From: an uncultured Oscillospiraceae bacterium
GTDB lineage: Bacteria > Bacillota > Clostridia > Oscillospirales > Oscillospiraceae
Length of the DNA stretch: 64,000 nt
Reading direction: 5' to 3'
Assembly: GCA_944382965.1 (NCBI GenBank)
Contig: CALWOA010000001.1
Coordinates: 1 to 64,000, forward strand
How positions within the stretch are numbered: position 1 is the stretch's first letter; each line of letters begins with the position of its first letter. This document shows positions 1-8,721 of the stretch, piece after piece. A model generated the notes under the pieces. It did not search any database, had not been told where the DNA came from, and was given only the letters and a program-made list of their open reading frames with translations. A program made the translations under genes and the position numbers.

Positions 1-29
1 CCGGGGTTTTTGACCACTTTTGATAAAGT

Positions 30-434
30 TTAGCGCTTGCTGAACTGCGGAGCGCGACGGGCAGCCTTGAGGCCGTACTTCTTTCTTTCCTTCATTCTGG
101 GATCACGAGTCATGAAGCCGGCAGCCTTCAGAGCGGCACGGTTTTCGGGATTCAGAGTGACCAGAGCGCGGGCAACACCGTGACGGATTGCGCCGGCCTG
201 ACCGGAAACGCCGCCGCCGGCGACAGTGACAACGATGTCAACCTTGCCCAGCATGTCGGTGGTGACCAGGGGCTGACGCACGATCAGCTTCAGGGTCTCC
301 AGACCGAAGTAGTCGTCGATATCACGGCCGTTGATGATGATGGAGCCGGTGCCGTTCTCGTAAACGCGAACACGGGCAACGGAGGACTTACGACGGCCGG
401 TGCCGTAAAAATACTTCTTCTTGCTTTCGTACAT
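30..434 (-). CDS. rpsI: 30S ribosomal protein S9
   Basis: S9 (uS9) is a small-subunit head protein whose C-terminal tail reaches the P-site tRNA. The 134-residue product has the family core [13 protein letters not shown] near residues 11-23, the [14 protein letters not shown] segment in the middle, and ends in the typical basic tail finishing SKR. The length matches bacterial S9. The start is set by a GGAGGT ribosome-binding site just upstream. It lies 17 bases downstream of rplM on the same strand, the usual L13-S9 operon order, so it is probably co-transcribed from the rplM promoter. Confidence 0.98.
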   Translation of the reverse strand: MYESKKKYFYGTGRRKSSVARVRVYENGTGSIIINGRDIDDYFGLETLKLIVRQPLVTTDMLGKVDIVVTVAGGGVSGQAGAIRHGVARALVTLNPENRAALKAAGFMTRDPRMKERKKYGLKAARRAPQFSKR

Positions 435-451
435 TCTAAGTTACCTCCAAA

Positions 452-883
452 TTAGTCCAGGGTCCAGGCTTCGGGCTTCTGGGCAGCGTGGGGGTGCTCA
501 GCGCCCTTGTACAGATGCAGACGGGTCAGAGCGTGCTTGCCCAGAGTGTTCTTGGGCAGCATGCCCTTCACAGCCAGCTCCATGGCATAGTCGGAACGGG
601 TGTTCATCATGTCGCGGGCCTTGGTTTCCTTCAGGCCGCCGATCCAACCGGACACGCGGTAGTACTTCTTCTGATCCAGCTTCTTGCCGGTCAGAATGGC
701 CTTGTCGGTGTTGATGACGATTACGAAATCGCCGCAGTCAACATTGGGGGTGAAGTCGGCCTTGTGCTTGCCACGCAGCAGGTTAGCGGCAACAACGGCG
801 GTACGGCCCAGGGGCTTGCCGGCGGCGTCGATAACATACCACTTGCGCTCCAGGGTCTCCTTCTTCAGCAGAGTAGTGGACAT
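452..883 (-). CDS. rplM: 50S ribosomal protein L13
   Basis: L13 (uL13) is an early-assembling large-subunit protein. The product is 143 residues from MSTTLLKKETLERKW, the normal length. It contains WYVIDAAGKPLGR and the GMLPKNTLGKHALTRLHLY segment typical of the family. The open frame runs 22 codons further upstream, but the internal ATG at 881-883 has a GGAGGA site at the right distance and gives the family N-terminus, so it was chosen. First gene of the L13-S9 operon; a strong promoter and a structured leader precede it. Confidence 0.98.
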   Translation of the reverse strand: MSTTLLKKETLERKWYVIDAAGKPLGRTAVVAANLLRGKHKADFTPNVDCGDFVIVINTDKAILTGKKLDQKKYYRVSGWIGGLKETKARDMMNTRSDYAMELAVKGMLPKNTLGKHALTRLHLYKGAEHPHAAQKPEAWTLD

Positions 884-989
884 TATGGTTTCCTCCAATT
901 TGGATAAAATATTTTGACAATTCAGGGCGCTTGCAGTACAATACTCCAAGACGCTTGAATTTTATACCATATAAAAAATCAAATGTCAA
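884..989 (-). promoter_or_regulatory. rplM promoter and structured leader
   Basis: On the minus strand TTGACA (989-984) and TATAAA (966-961) are 17 bases apart. The transcript would begin near 954 and carry about 70 bases of leader before rplM. The first part of the leader can fold (GCG, bulge, CTTG pairing with CAAG, CGC at 954-926). Firmicutes L13 mRNAs are known to carry an autoregulatory leader (L13 leader family). The position and a hairpin at the 5' end fit that, but I could not match the consensus base by base. Confidence 0.6.
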
Positions 990-1107
990 CACTCATTTTG
1001 ATGAAAATTGTGAAAACCGGAATTAACTCTTGAAAGCTTTAAAATGCTCTTGAATGCTCCTGTTTTCTCACATGCTATTTTTGATGATTTCAGGAGGAAT
1101 TGCAACC

Positions 1108-1845
1108 ATGCAAAAGCTAATGGGTCTGGTCCGCCGGTGTGTGGACGATTACCATATGATAGAATCCGGGGACAAAATCGCAGTAGGCGTTTCCGGAGGT
1201 AAAGACTCCCTGGTGCTGCTTCAGCTGCTGGCGGGGCTGCGGGAATACTTCGATAAGCCCTTTGAACTGGAAGCCATTACCATCGACATGGGCCTGGGGA
1301 TGGACTATACCGCCATTGAGCAGCTGTGCCGGCAGATGCAGGTACCCTATACAATAATTAAAACAGAAATCGGGCCGATTATTTTCGATTACCGGAAGGA
1401 GAAGAACCCCTGCTCTATGTGCGCCAAAATGCGCCGGGGAGCGCTGAACCAGGCCATTGTGGAACGGGGCTTTAACAAGCTGGCGCTGGGACACCATTAT
1501 GACGATGCGGTGGAAACCTTCGTGATGTCGCTGCTGTTTGAAGGAAGAATCAGCTGCTTCCAGCCCGTGACCAACCTGGATAGAACCGGTATTATCCAGA
1601 TTCGTCCCATGCTGTACATTCACGAAAAGACCATCGATAACTTTGCTTCCCGTCAAAATCTTCCGGTACTGACCAACCGTTGTCCCGTGGACAAAACCAC
1701 CAAGCGGGAGGAAGTCAAGCAGCTGATTTTCCAGCTGAGCCAGACTTACCCGGATTTGAAGGAACGGATTTTCGGCGCCATGCAGCGCTATCCCTTGCCA
1801 GAGTGGGAGCCCAAAGGACGGTACAAGCGTCCTAAGGAGCAATGA
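1108..1845 (+). CDS. TtcA-like tRNA 2-thiolation protein (PP-loop ATPase)
   Basis: Predicted cytosolic PP-loop enzyme of the TtcA/TilS group, which activates a tRNA base with ATP for thiolation. Residues 29-34 are the PP-loop SGGKDS. C102 and C105 form the CxxC in NPCSMCAK, and C192 in NRCPVDK is the third conserved cysteine; TtcA proteins use three such cysteines for a 4Fe-4S cluster. GHHYDDAVET at 128-137 is the conserved central motif. The frame opens earlier, at 1054, but the ATG at 1108 has AGGAGG ahead of it and gives 245 residues, normal for the family. The tRNA substrate position is inferred from the family only. Confidence 0.85.
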   Translation: MQKLMGLVRRCVDDYHMIESGDKIAVGVSGGKDSLVLLQLLAGLREYFDKPFELEAITIDMGLGMDYTAIEQLCRQMQVPYTIIKTEIGPIIFDYRKEKNPCSMCAKMRRGALNQAIVERGFNKLALGHHYDDAVETFVMSLLFEGRISCFQPVTNLDRTGIIQIRPMLYIHEKTIDNFASRQNLPVLTNRCPVDKTTKREEVKQLIFQLSQTYPDLKERIFGAMQRYPLPEWEPKGRYKRPKEQ

Positions 1846-1878
1846 CAGCGGCTTTTCGGAAAAAGTCCAAATTCCCCC

Positions 1879-1907
1879 TTTACAGAATTGGAAACTTTCG
1901 CTATAAT
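1879..1907 (+). promoter_or_regulatory. prfB promoter
   Basis: TTTACA (1879-1884) and TATAAT (1902-1907) with a 17-base spacer, 42 bases before the prfB start codon. Confidence 0.7.
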
Positions 1908-1948
1908 AAAGCCAAATATGCAATTTTACGAAATGAGAGACGTTTGGT

Positions 1949-3076
1949 ATGAATATTGAATTTGACGTTTATAAGCAGAAGCTGAACGATTGCCGCCCCG
2001 CTTTGGAAGGCCTGGCAGATTCCCTGAATCTGGATGGACTGCGCAACGAACTGGAGCGGCTCCACGCCATGCAGGAAGCCCCTGGTTTCTGGGATGACCC
2101 GGAGAAGAGCCAGAAAATCGTGGTAAAGTCCAAGCAGACCGAAGCCAAGATCCAGCGTTATGAAAAGATGCTGGCAACTTGGGACGACCTGATGACGATT
2201 TGCGAAATGGCAGCGGAAGAAGACGACGACTCCATGCTGGAGGAGCTGAAGGAAGGGTACGAGACTCTGGCGGAGAATATGGAGACCTGCCGCCTGGAAA
2301 CCCTGCTGACCGGCCATTATGACAAGAACAATGCCTTGATGAGCTTCCATGCTGGTGCCGGCGGTACCGAGGCCCAGGACTGGTGCCAGATGCTCTACCG
2401 GATGTATACCCGCTGGGCGGAGCGTCACGGCTTTACCTACAAGATTATGGACTATCAGGAAGGCGACGAAGCGGGCCTCAAGTCTGCGGATATCCTGATC
2501 GAAGGTGAAAACGCCTACGGCTTCCTGAAGGGAGAGAACGGCGTTCATCGTCTGGTTCGGGTGTCTCCCTTTGATGCCAATGCCCGTCGGCAGACTTCTT
2601 TCTCTGCCATTGAAGTCATTCCCGATATTGAAGATGACAGCCAGGATGTGGAGATTCGTCCGGAAGATTACGAAATGCAGGTCTTCCGTTCCTCCGGTGC
2701 TGGCGGTCAGCATATCAACAAAACTTCTTCCGCTGTTCGTCTGATCCACAAGGCTACGGGCATTGTGGTATCCTGCCAGACCGAGCGCAGCCAGTTCCAG
2801 AACAAGGAAACCTGTCTGCGGATGCTGCGCAGCAAGCTGGTGGAAATCAAGGAACGGGAGCACCTGGACAAGATTTCCGACATCAAGGGCGTGCAGCAGA
2901 AGATCGAATGGGGCAGCCAGATCCGCAACTATGTGTTCATGCCCTATACCCTGGTCAAGGATACCCGTACCGGCTGTGAGACGTCCAATGTCAACGCCGT
3001 AATGGACGGCGCGTTGGACCCCTTTATTGAGAGCTATCTGAACTGCCTGGCTACCGGAAACTGGGTACAGAAATAA
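1949..3076 (+). CDS. prfB: Peptide chain release factor 2
   Basis: RF2 recognises UGA and UAA stop codons and triggers peptide release on the ribosome. The 375-residue product carries the stop-codon recognition tripeptide SPF at 206-208 and the catalytic GGQ at 252-254 in SSGAGGQHINKTSSAV. The whole protein is read from one continuous frame: there is no in-frame UGA and no frameshift site near codon 25, where many bacterial prfB genes have one. The homologous stretch here reads DSLNLDG. It has its own promoter and stands alone between the TtcA-like gene and secG. Confidence 0.97.
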   Translation: MNIEFDVYKQKLNDCRPALEGLADSLNLDGLRNELERLHAMQEAPGFWDDPEKSQKIVVKSKQTEAKIQRYEKMLATWDDLMTICEMAAEEDDDSMLEELKEGYETLAENMETCRLETLLTGHYDKNNALMSFHAGAGGTEAQDWCQMLYRMYTRWAERHGFTYKIMDYQEGDEAGLKSADILIEGENAYGFLKGENGVHRLVRVSPFDANARRQTSFSAIEVIPDIEDDSQDVEIRPEDYEMQVFRSSGAGGQHINKTSSAVRLIHKATGIVVSCQTERSQFQNKETCLRMLRSKLVEIKEREHLDKISDIKGVQQKIEWGSQIRNYVFMPYTLVKDTRTGCETSNVNAVMDGALDPFIESYLNCLATGNWVQK

Positions 3077-3116
3077 GGTGACTGGGGAGAAAGCTGGGAA
3101 AAATATCGTTTTCCCC

Positions 3117-3145
3117 TTGAAATTTGGGAAAGCCTGTGCTATACT
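3117..3145 (+). promoter_or_regulatory. secG promoter
   Basis: TTGAAA (3117-3122), a 17-base spacer and TATACT (3140-3145), 85 bases upstream of the secG start. Confidence 0.65.
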
Positions 3146-3230
3146 ATACGGGCTATTGTGAAGCTCCAGCTTTTCTGTGAGCCATTTACCATTCGCTTTG
3201 GGCGAATCTGGCGGAGGGAGGTTACATTTC

Positions 3231-3467
3231 ATGGGCGTTTTAGAGACCATTCTCATCGTTCTGGAGGCTATTTGCAGCGTTGCGCTGATCGTTGTTGTTC
3301 TGATGCAGTCCGGTAAGGAGGCTGGTTTGTCCGGCGCGCTGACCGGCGCTTCCGAGTCTTACCTGAGCAAGAACAAGAAGGGCGGCCTGGATCAGGTTCT
3401 GGCTTCTTCCACCAAGTGGATTGCCATTGTCTGGGTTCTGCTGACCCTGGCACTGAGCCTGGTGTAA
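3231..3467 (+). CDS. secG: Preprotein translocase subunit SecG
   Basis: SecG is the small accessory membrane subunit of the SecYEG channel. The product is 78 residues with two membrane segments (about 4-24 and 56-76) and the typical loop VLMQSGKEAGLSGALTG followed by SKNKKGGLDQVLA. The start at 3231 follows a GGGAGGT site. The longer reading from 3177 adds no family sequence and was not used. The gene is monocistronic, with its own promoter and a strong terminator. Confidence 0.95.
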   Translation: MGVLETILIVLEAICSVALIVVVLMQSGKEAGLSGALTGASESYLSKNKKGGLDQVLASSTKWIAIVWVLLTLALSLV

Positions 3468-3481
3468 TTGTGCATGCCAAG

Positions 3482-3510
3482 AGGCCACGGATTTGTCCGT
3501 GGCCTTTTTT
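3482..3510 (+). terminator. secG terminator
   Basis: Perfect 10-bp stem AGGCCACGGA / TCCGTGGCCT with a TTTG loop, followed by a run of T. Confidence 0.9.
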
Positions 3511-3673
3511 GTGTATAATTTGTAAAGATTTTACTTTGAAATCGGTAATAACTCAATTTTTTGGGCAGGATTTACCGAAGACCCCGGGGTAATTTGCCTT
3601 GACTTTGGGTAGATTTTTTCTGGGAAGCGTGGTAGAATATCCCAGAACAATCTATGAAGAAGGAGTGTCTGCT

Positions 3674-5116
3674 ATGGAAACCAAAAGACTGGCAGGTTTG
3701 GAACCGGTATCTGTATTTGATTATTTTGAGCAAATTTGTGCCATCCCACACGGCTCACGGAATACCAAAATGATTTCCGATTATCTGGTGTCTTTTGCGA
3801 AGGAACATGGCCTTGAATATATTCAGGATGAGGCGAACAACGTCATCCTTTTTGCCGATGGTACCTGCGGTATGGAGGACCATCTGCCGGTAATGCTTCA
3901 GGGCCATATGGATATGGTCTGTGAGAAGGATGCCGACTGTGACATTGACATGGCCACGCAGGGCCTGGATATTACCCACGATGACAAGATGGTGTTTGCC
4001 AAGGGTACAACCCTGGGAGCCGATAATGGTATTGCGGTGGCGATGGCTCTGGCGGTGCTGGCCGATCCTACCATTCCTCACCCTCCGCTGGAAGTGATTA
4101 TTACCACCGATGAGGAAATCGGCTTGCTGGGAGCAAATGCAATCGACTTGTCCTCCCTCAGCGGTCGTCGACTGGTGAATATGGACTCGGAAGGAGAAGG
4201 CGTCTTCACCGTCTCCTGTGCTGGCGGCGCGACTGCCGCTATTTCTCTGCCGGTGGAACGGCGGGCAGTTTACGGCCCCTGTATCCGGCTGGTGGTGGAC
4301 GGCCTGCGTGGCGGTCATTCCGGTACGGAAATTGACAAGAACCTGGCCAATGCCAACAAGGTTATGGGCGAATTTATGTCCCGGATTCAGAAACTCATGC
4401 CTCTGTGTCTGACAACCCTGGCTGGCGGCGCTAAAGACAATGCCATTCCCCGTTCTTGCCAGGCAACCCTGGTGGCTATGGGCATGCATCTGGAGCGGAT
4501 CAACGCGGTAGCAGAAGAACTGCAGGCAGAAATCCGGGAGAAGTACGACGAGCCGGATGCGGTGATTCAGGCCTATGATGTGGATGCTTTGGGTGGAAAC
4601 GCACTGTCCACCGAGTCCACAGCCAAGATTATCAGCCTGCTGTGCTCCCATCCCAATGGTGTGCAGTCCATGAGCCAGGACATCCCCGGCTTGGTGCAGA
4701 CCAGCCTGAATCTGGGCATTGTGAAGCTGGGTGAGCGCTTTACTGCTACCAGTGCGGTACGCAGCAGTGTCAACGCCGAGAAGGTGGAACTGCTGGAGCA
4801 GCTGAAGTCTTTGGCAGACATGTTTGATGGCAGTTACAGCCAGTCCGGAGAGTATCCGGCCTGGGAATTCCGGAAGGAATCCAATCTGCGTGATACCATG
4901 GTGCGGGTGTATAAGGAGCTGTTTGGCACCGAGCCTCAGGTCATTGCTCTGCATGCTGGACTGGAATGCGGCTTGCTGAGCCAGAAGCTGCCGGATCTGG
5001 ACTGTGTCAGCATCGGACCGCAGATGTATGATGTGCACACCAGCCGGGAAAGACTGGAAATCGGCTCTGTGGAACGCACCTGGAAGTTCCTGCTGGCTGT
5101 GCTGAAAGCGCTGTAA
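3674..5116 (+). CDS. pepD: Aminoacyl-histidine dipeptidase (M20C, PepD)
   Basis: Cytosolic di-zinc dipeptidase of the M20 family, releasing the N-terminal residue from Xaa-His and similar dipeptides. The 480-residue product shows the metal ligands in order: H78 in QGHMDM with the catalytic-site D80, D117 in LGADNG, E147/E148 in TTDEEIG (E147 the catalytic base), D171 in NMDSEGE, and the C-terminal histidine in YDVHTSRE. Length and motif order match PepD. The start at 3674 has AAGGAG ahead of it; the upstream extension to 3599 is non-coding. It converges on the glucosidase gene, with a hairpin between them. Confidence 0.93.
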   Translation: METKRLAGLEPVSVFDYFEQICAIPHGSRNTKMISDYLVSFAKEHGLEYIQDEANNVILFADGTCGMEDHLPVMLQGHMDMVCEKDADCDIDMATQGLDITHDDKMVFAKGTTLGADNGIAVAMALAVLADPTIPHPPLEVIITTDEEIGLLGANAIDLSSLSGRRLVNMDSEGEGVFTVSCAGGATAAISLPVERRAVYGPCIRLVVDGLRGGHSGTEIDKNLANANKVMGEFMSRIQKLMPLCLTTLAGGAKDNAIPRSCQATLVAMGMHLERINAVAEELQAEIREKYDEPDAVIQAYDVDALGGNALSTESTAKIISLLCSHPNGVQSMSQDIPGLVQTSLNLGIVKLGERFTATSAVRSSVNAEKVELLEQLKSLADMFDGSYSQSGEYPAWEFRKESNLRDTMVRVYKELFGTEPQVIALHAGLECGLLSQKLPDLDCVSIGPQMYDVHTSRERLEIGSVERTWKFLLAVLKAL

Positions 5117-5151
5117 AGCTCACGGACGGGGCCGCAAAGAAAGATACAAAG

Positions 5152-5184
5152 AAGGGCATCCAAAGTTTTGGATGCCCTTTTGTT
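5152..5184. terminator. Bidirectional terminator between pepD and GH13 gene
   Basis: Ten-base stem AAGGGCATCC / GGATGCCCTT, loop 5162-5169, with T-rich flanks on both strands, between two converging genes. Confidence 0.8.
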
Positions 5185-5200
5185 ATTGCAGAAACGAATT

Positions 5201-6757
5201 TTACACTTCCCAGACGAAAACAGCGGTTTGCCCAGGGATGGTGAGCATGCCTGCTTTCTGTTTCAGCGCTCCGCCGTTCTGGTACAGTACGTCCCCCAGC
5301 TTGCCTTCGTAGGGGAAGGAAACTTCCCGGGAAGCGGGGTTCAGCACCACAAGGATGCTTGCGCTGGTGTCTGTCCGGCGGTAGGCCAGGGGATAGGCGT
5401 TTTCTTCGCAATAGACAAATTCGACCTTAGCCTCACTTTGCAGCACCGGGTTTGCCTGACGAATGGCAATGAGCTTTTTGACCTCGTGGTATAGAGACTG
5501 GGGATCTTCCATTTGCTCCTGAACATTCGGCCGGTTTTTGTCCGGGTCAATGGGGATATACAGATCTTCCGGTTTCGCTGCGGAGAAGCCTGCGTTCAGT
5601 CCACGGTTCCACTGCATGGGGCTGCGGGTGCCGGTGCGTATATATCCGCCCTCTACGGAGGTAAGACCATGCAGATACCGCATGCCGATTTCATCACCAT
5701 AGTACAGGAAAGGCGCCCCGGGCAGAGACAACAGGAAGGCGAACACAATTTTTGCTTCTTCTGCGTCCAGCCAGTTGGTCATGCGCTCCATGTCATGGTT
5801 GCCAGAAGGCATGCAGATCATGCCTTTGCCATTGGTGGGCTCGTAGCATTTGCGGTAGTAATCCACAAATTCCTTTGCATTTCCCTTGCCCTCCCGGGAG
5901 AAATAGGGGTGATCCCCATGATACAGATCGGTGTAATGGCTGGGGCCAAAGTGCAGCATGAAGTCCATGTGGAAGCCGCTTTCCAGACTGCGGTCAGGCT
6001 GGCTCCATTCAGAAACCATGGCCGCCTCCGGGTACTCAGCGTCCAGAAATTCCCGGAAGTTCTGCCACAGAGCGATGGTTCCTTTCTGCTCCGGGTCATT
6101 TTTCACCAGAGAACCGGCCATGTCCACCCGGAAACCGTCACAACCCATATCCAGCCAGAACCGCATCACATCCTTGATGGCTTCCCGGGTTGCCACAGCG
6201 TCGGGATGATCCGCAGGTACCTGGTAGGCAGGGTCGGTGATTTCATAGAAACCATAGTTCAGGCTGGGCTGATTGCTGTAGAAGTTTACAGCCACACAGC
6301 CGTTGCGCTGGCTGATACCCCGCAGAGAGCCCGCGATGCTGCCCACACCGTCAAAACCCTTCCAGGCGTCATCGGTCCAGATGTAGCGGCCGGAAAATGC
6401 ATTTTTCTCGGGCTTCATGGATTCTCGGAACCAGGGGTGATCCCAGGAGGTATGTCCGGGAACCAAATCCAGCAATATGTGCATACCCCTCTTGTGAATT
6501 TCATCAAACAGCCGTTTCAGATCCGCGTTGGTACCATAGCGGGGCGCAGCCTTGCGATAGTCCGCTACATCGTAGCCGGCATCGTGAAAAGGAGAATCAA
6601 AACAGGGATTCATCCAGATTGCGTTGCAGCCAAGATCTTGAATGTAGTCCAGATGTTCAATAATGCCCTGAAAATCGCCAATACCGTCTGCGTTGCTATC
6701 GGCAAAACTCTGAGGGTAGATTTCGTAAAATATTGCATTTTTCAGCCATTGGATCAT
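5201..6757 (-). CDS. GH13 alpha-glucosidase / oligosaccharide hydrolase
   Basis: Glycoside hydrolase family 13 enzyme with a (beta/alpha)8 barrel, acting on alpha-glucosidic bonds. In the 518-residue product the catalytic set is nucleophile D212 in GFRVDMAG, acid/base E250 in MVSEWSQ, and D322 in PSGNHDME. YEIYPQSFADSN at the start and a small C-terminal beta domain are typical. There is no signal peptide, so it should act inside the cell on imported oligosaccharide. The start at 6757 has a GGAGGA site and gives the family N-terminus; the frame extends 58 codons upstream without support. It is divergent from the ABC permease operon at 7.0 kb, which suggests a linked sugar substrate. The exact substrate cannot be read from sequence. 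Confidence 0.9.
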   Translation of the reverse strand: MIQWLKNAIFYEIYPQSFADSNADGIGDFQGIIEHLDYIQDLGCNAIWMNPCFDSPFHDAGYDVADYRKAAPRYGTNADLKRLFDEIHKRGMHILLDLVPGHTSWDHPWFRESMKPEKNAFSGRYIWTDDAWKGFDGVGSIAGSLRGISQRNGCVAVNFYSNQPSLNYGFYEITDPAYQVPADHPDAVATREAIKDVMRFWLDMGCDGFRVDMAGSLVKNDPEQKGTIALWQNFREFLDAEYPEAAMVSEWSQPDRSLESGFHMDFMLHFGPSHYTDLYHGDHPYFSREGKGNAKEFVDYYRKCYEPTNGKGMICMPSGNHDMERMTNWLDAEEAKIVFAFLLSLPGAPFLYYGDEIGMRYLHGLTSVEGGYIRTGTRSPMQWNRGLNAGFSAAKPEDLYIPIDPDKNRPNVQEQMEDPQSLYHEVKKLIAIRQANPVLQSEAKVEFVYCEENAYPLAYRRTDTSASILVVLNPASREVSFPYEGKLGDVLYQNGGALKQKAGMLTIPGQTAVFVWEV

Positions 6758-6833
6758 GGTTATCTTCCTCCGTTTCCAGTTGAGAAAAGCAGCAGACCAG
6801 CCTTTCGGCACGGTCCGCGTACCTTGTAAGTCC

Positions 6834-6862
6834 ATTATAACACGGTTTTTTGAAAATGTAAA
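6834..6862 (-). promoter_or_regulatory. Promoter of GH13 gene
   Basis: On the minus strand TTTACA (6862-6857), a 17-base spacer and TATAAT (6839-6834), 77 bases ahead of the start codon. Confidence 0.7.
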
Positions 6863-6938
6863 ATTGTTTGTCGTTTTAAAATGCCATTTTCCGGCATTGC
6901 ATATGGATTCCTTCGCACAGATCCTTTCCACACCTTTT

Positions 6939-6971
6939 TTAGAGACTGCTTAGAGCCAACCAAGATACACT
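6939..6971 (+). promoter_or_regulatory. Phased direct repeat and -10 box ahead of the permease operon
   Basis: TTAGAG at 6939-6944 and again at 6950-6955 (11 bases apart, about one helical turn), then TACACT at 6966-6971, 16 bases after the start of the second copy. The same element with identical spacing lies upstream of the lipoprotein gene at 13326-13358. Direct repeats with helical phasing that overlap the -35 region are typical of OmpR-family activators, and such a regulator is encoded in this operon at 11382. The link to that regulator is inference. Confidence 0.6.
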
Positions 6972-7001
6972 GATTGGAAGGACAAAATAGGAGGAAAAAG
7001 T

Positions 7002-7868
7002 GTGGAGAAAGAAAAACAACGGCGTGGAGGATTTGCAAAAATCTGGATTTTCTGGGTCTTTCTCCTGCCGGATTTGTTGGGAGCGCTGATCTTTGCGTTG
7101 GTGCCCATGCTCCGGGTGCTGCTTGGCTCTTTCCAAAGTGCGGTAGGGAGCCGATGGGTTGGATTTCAGAATTACGCTACCGTACTGTGCAACGGGGCGT
7201 TTCATCTAGCACTCGGCAATACCGCACGGTTTACCCTGATATGCATACCCATTCTACTGGTGCTTTCTCTGGGACTGGCTCTTGGGCTGCGGGCACTCCC
7301 TGGTATTGGCAGCACGTTGCGCAGCGCATTTCTCATGCCCATGGCGGTTCCTGCGGCTTCCGTGGTACTGGTATGGAAGGTGCTGTTTCACAAACAGGGG
7401 CTGCTGAATGGAATCCTGCTATCCATATTCGGCACCAGGATTGATTGGATGAACTCCGATGCCTCCTTTTGGATGCTGGTGATTAGCTATTTGTGGCGGA
7501 ATCTGGGGTATACCACAGTTTTGTGGACGGCGGGGCTGGCCGCAATTCCCGAGGGCATTTATGAAGCAGCTAAGGTGGATGGTGCCGCGGGCTGGCAGGT
7601 ACTGCGCTACATCACCCTTCCTAGTCTCAAAGGTACTGGGTATACCATTGCCGTATTGTCCTTGCTCAATTCCTTCAAGGTCTTTCGGGAAGCCTGGCTG
7701 GTGGCGGGGGATTACCCTCAGCAGAGCATGTATCTGATGCAGCATCTTTACAACAACTGGTTCCGGGAGCTGGATTTTGACAAAATCGCCGCTGCTTCGG
7801 TGATGACTTCCGTGGTGGTGTTTGTGCTCATTGCCCTTCTGGGAAAAGCCTGGGACAAAAAGGAGTAG
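7002..7868 (+). CDS. Sugar-type ABC transporter permease (MalF/UgpA class)
   Basis: Integral-membrane subunit of a carbohydrate-uptake (CUT1-type) importer. The 288-residue product has about six membrane segments. The cytoplasmic EAA loop reads EAAKVDGAAGWQVLRY, the docking site for the ATPase. Translation probably starts at GTG 7002, behind GGAGGA. It is the first gene of a tightly packed operon; the second permease follows after 3 bases. No ATPase gene is present in the operon, so it would need one encoded elsewhere, as MsmX-type shared ATPases do in Firmicutes. Confidence 0.88.
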   Translation: MEKEKQRRGGFAKIWIFWVFLLPDLLGALIFALVPMLRVLLGSFQSAVGSRWVGFQNYATVLCNGAFHLALGNTARFTLICIPILLVLSLGLALGLRALPGIGSTLRSAFLMPMAVPAASVVLVWKVLFHKQGLLNGILLSIFGTRIDWMNSDASFWMLVISYLWRNLGYTTVLWTAGLAAIPEGIYEAAKVDGAAGWQVLRYITLPSLKGTGYTIAVLSLLNSFKVFREAWLVAGDYPQQSMYLMQHLYNNWFRELDFDKIAAASVMTSVVVFVLIALLGKAWDKKE

Positions 7869-7871
7869 CAT

Positions 7872-8720
7872 ATGAACAAAGTGCAGAAAATTCTGTTGGG
7901 TGCCGTTTTGGTCGGGCTGGCTCTGATGCTGTGCTTTCCCATCTGGTTCGGGATCACCGGGGCGTTCTCGTCCCAATGGGAGTTGGAGGCAAATCTGGCC
8001 CCGGTGTTCACCGTAGGAGAGAAAATGGCTGCCTGGTCCTTCTTGCCCCAGGCGCCGACCCTGGAGCATTTGGTGCAGGTTTTGATGGACGCTCCGGAAT
8101 TTTTTACCATGTTCTGGAATTCCGTGATCATCACACTGGGGATTCTGATTGGGCAGCTGCTGCTTGGTGTACCTGCTGCCTGGGCATTGGCCAGACTTCC
8201 TTTCCCGGGAAAGGGGAAAATCCTCAGTGGCTACATTGTGCTGATGCTGATGCCCTTTCAGGTATTGATGTATCCGCAGTATCTGGTGCTGCGGGATTTT
8301 GGGCTGCTGGATACCTTGGGAGCAGTGATTCTCCCGGCGGTGTTTTCTACCTTCCCGGTATTCCTGCTTCACCGCTTTTTCTTGGCCATTCCCGGAGAAA
8401 TTCTGGAAGCAGCCCGGATAGATGGGGCGGGAGAATTGCGGATTTTCTGGCAAATTGGGATGCCTTTGGGGTCACCGGGAATTATGGCAGTAGGAATTTT
8501 ATCGTTCCTGGATTCCTGGAATTTGATTGAGCAGCCTATGACGTACTTAAAAACCAAGTCCCTGTGGCCGCTGTCGCTGTTCCTTCCGCAGATTCAGCTG
8601 GAAGATATCGGCATGGGATTTGCGGCGGCATTGTTGATGCTGATTCCGGCGCTTTTGCTGTTTATCAGTGGTCAGGAATACCTGGAACAGGGAATTGCGT
8701 TGTCGGGAGGAAAAGACTGA
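7872..8720 (+). CDS. Sugar-type ABC transporter permease (MalG/UgpE class)
   Basis: Partner permease, 282 residues with about six membrane segments. The EAA loop is EAARIDGAGELRIFWQ. The segment LMLMPFQVLMYPQYLVL is closely matched by a decayed copy at 34.7-35.1 kb. It starts 3 bases after the first permease and ends one base before the adaptor gene, which implies a single transcript. The substrate is unknown; the divergent GH13 enzyme makes an alpha-glucoside plausible. Confidence 0.88.
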   Translation: MNKVQKILLGAVLVGLALMLCFPIWFGITGAFSSQWELEANLAPVFTVGEKMAAWSFLPQAPTLEHLVQVLMDAPEFFTMFWNSVIITLGILIGQLLLGVPAAWALARLPFPGKGKILSGYIVLMLMPFQVLMYPQYLVLRDFGLLDTLGAVILPAVFSTFPVFLLHRFFLAIPGEILEAARIDGAGELRIFWQIGMPLGSPGIMAVGILSFLDSWNLIEQPMTYLKTKSLWPLSLFLPQIQLEDIGMGFAAALLMLIPALLLFISGQEYLEQGIALSGGKD

Positions 8721-8721
8721 T

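Noticed and set aside
1949-2030. Programmed frameshift site in prfB
   Set aside because: No in-frame UGA and no slippery CUU UGA C sequence near codon 25; the frame is continuous.
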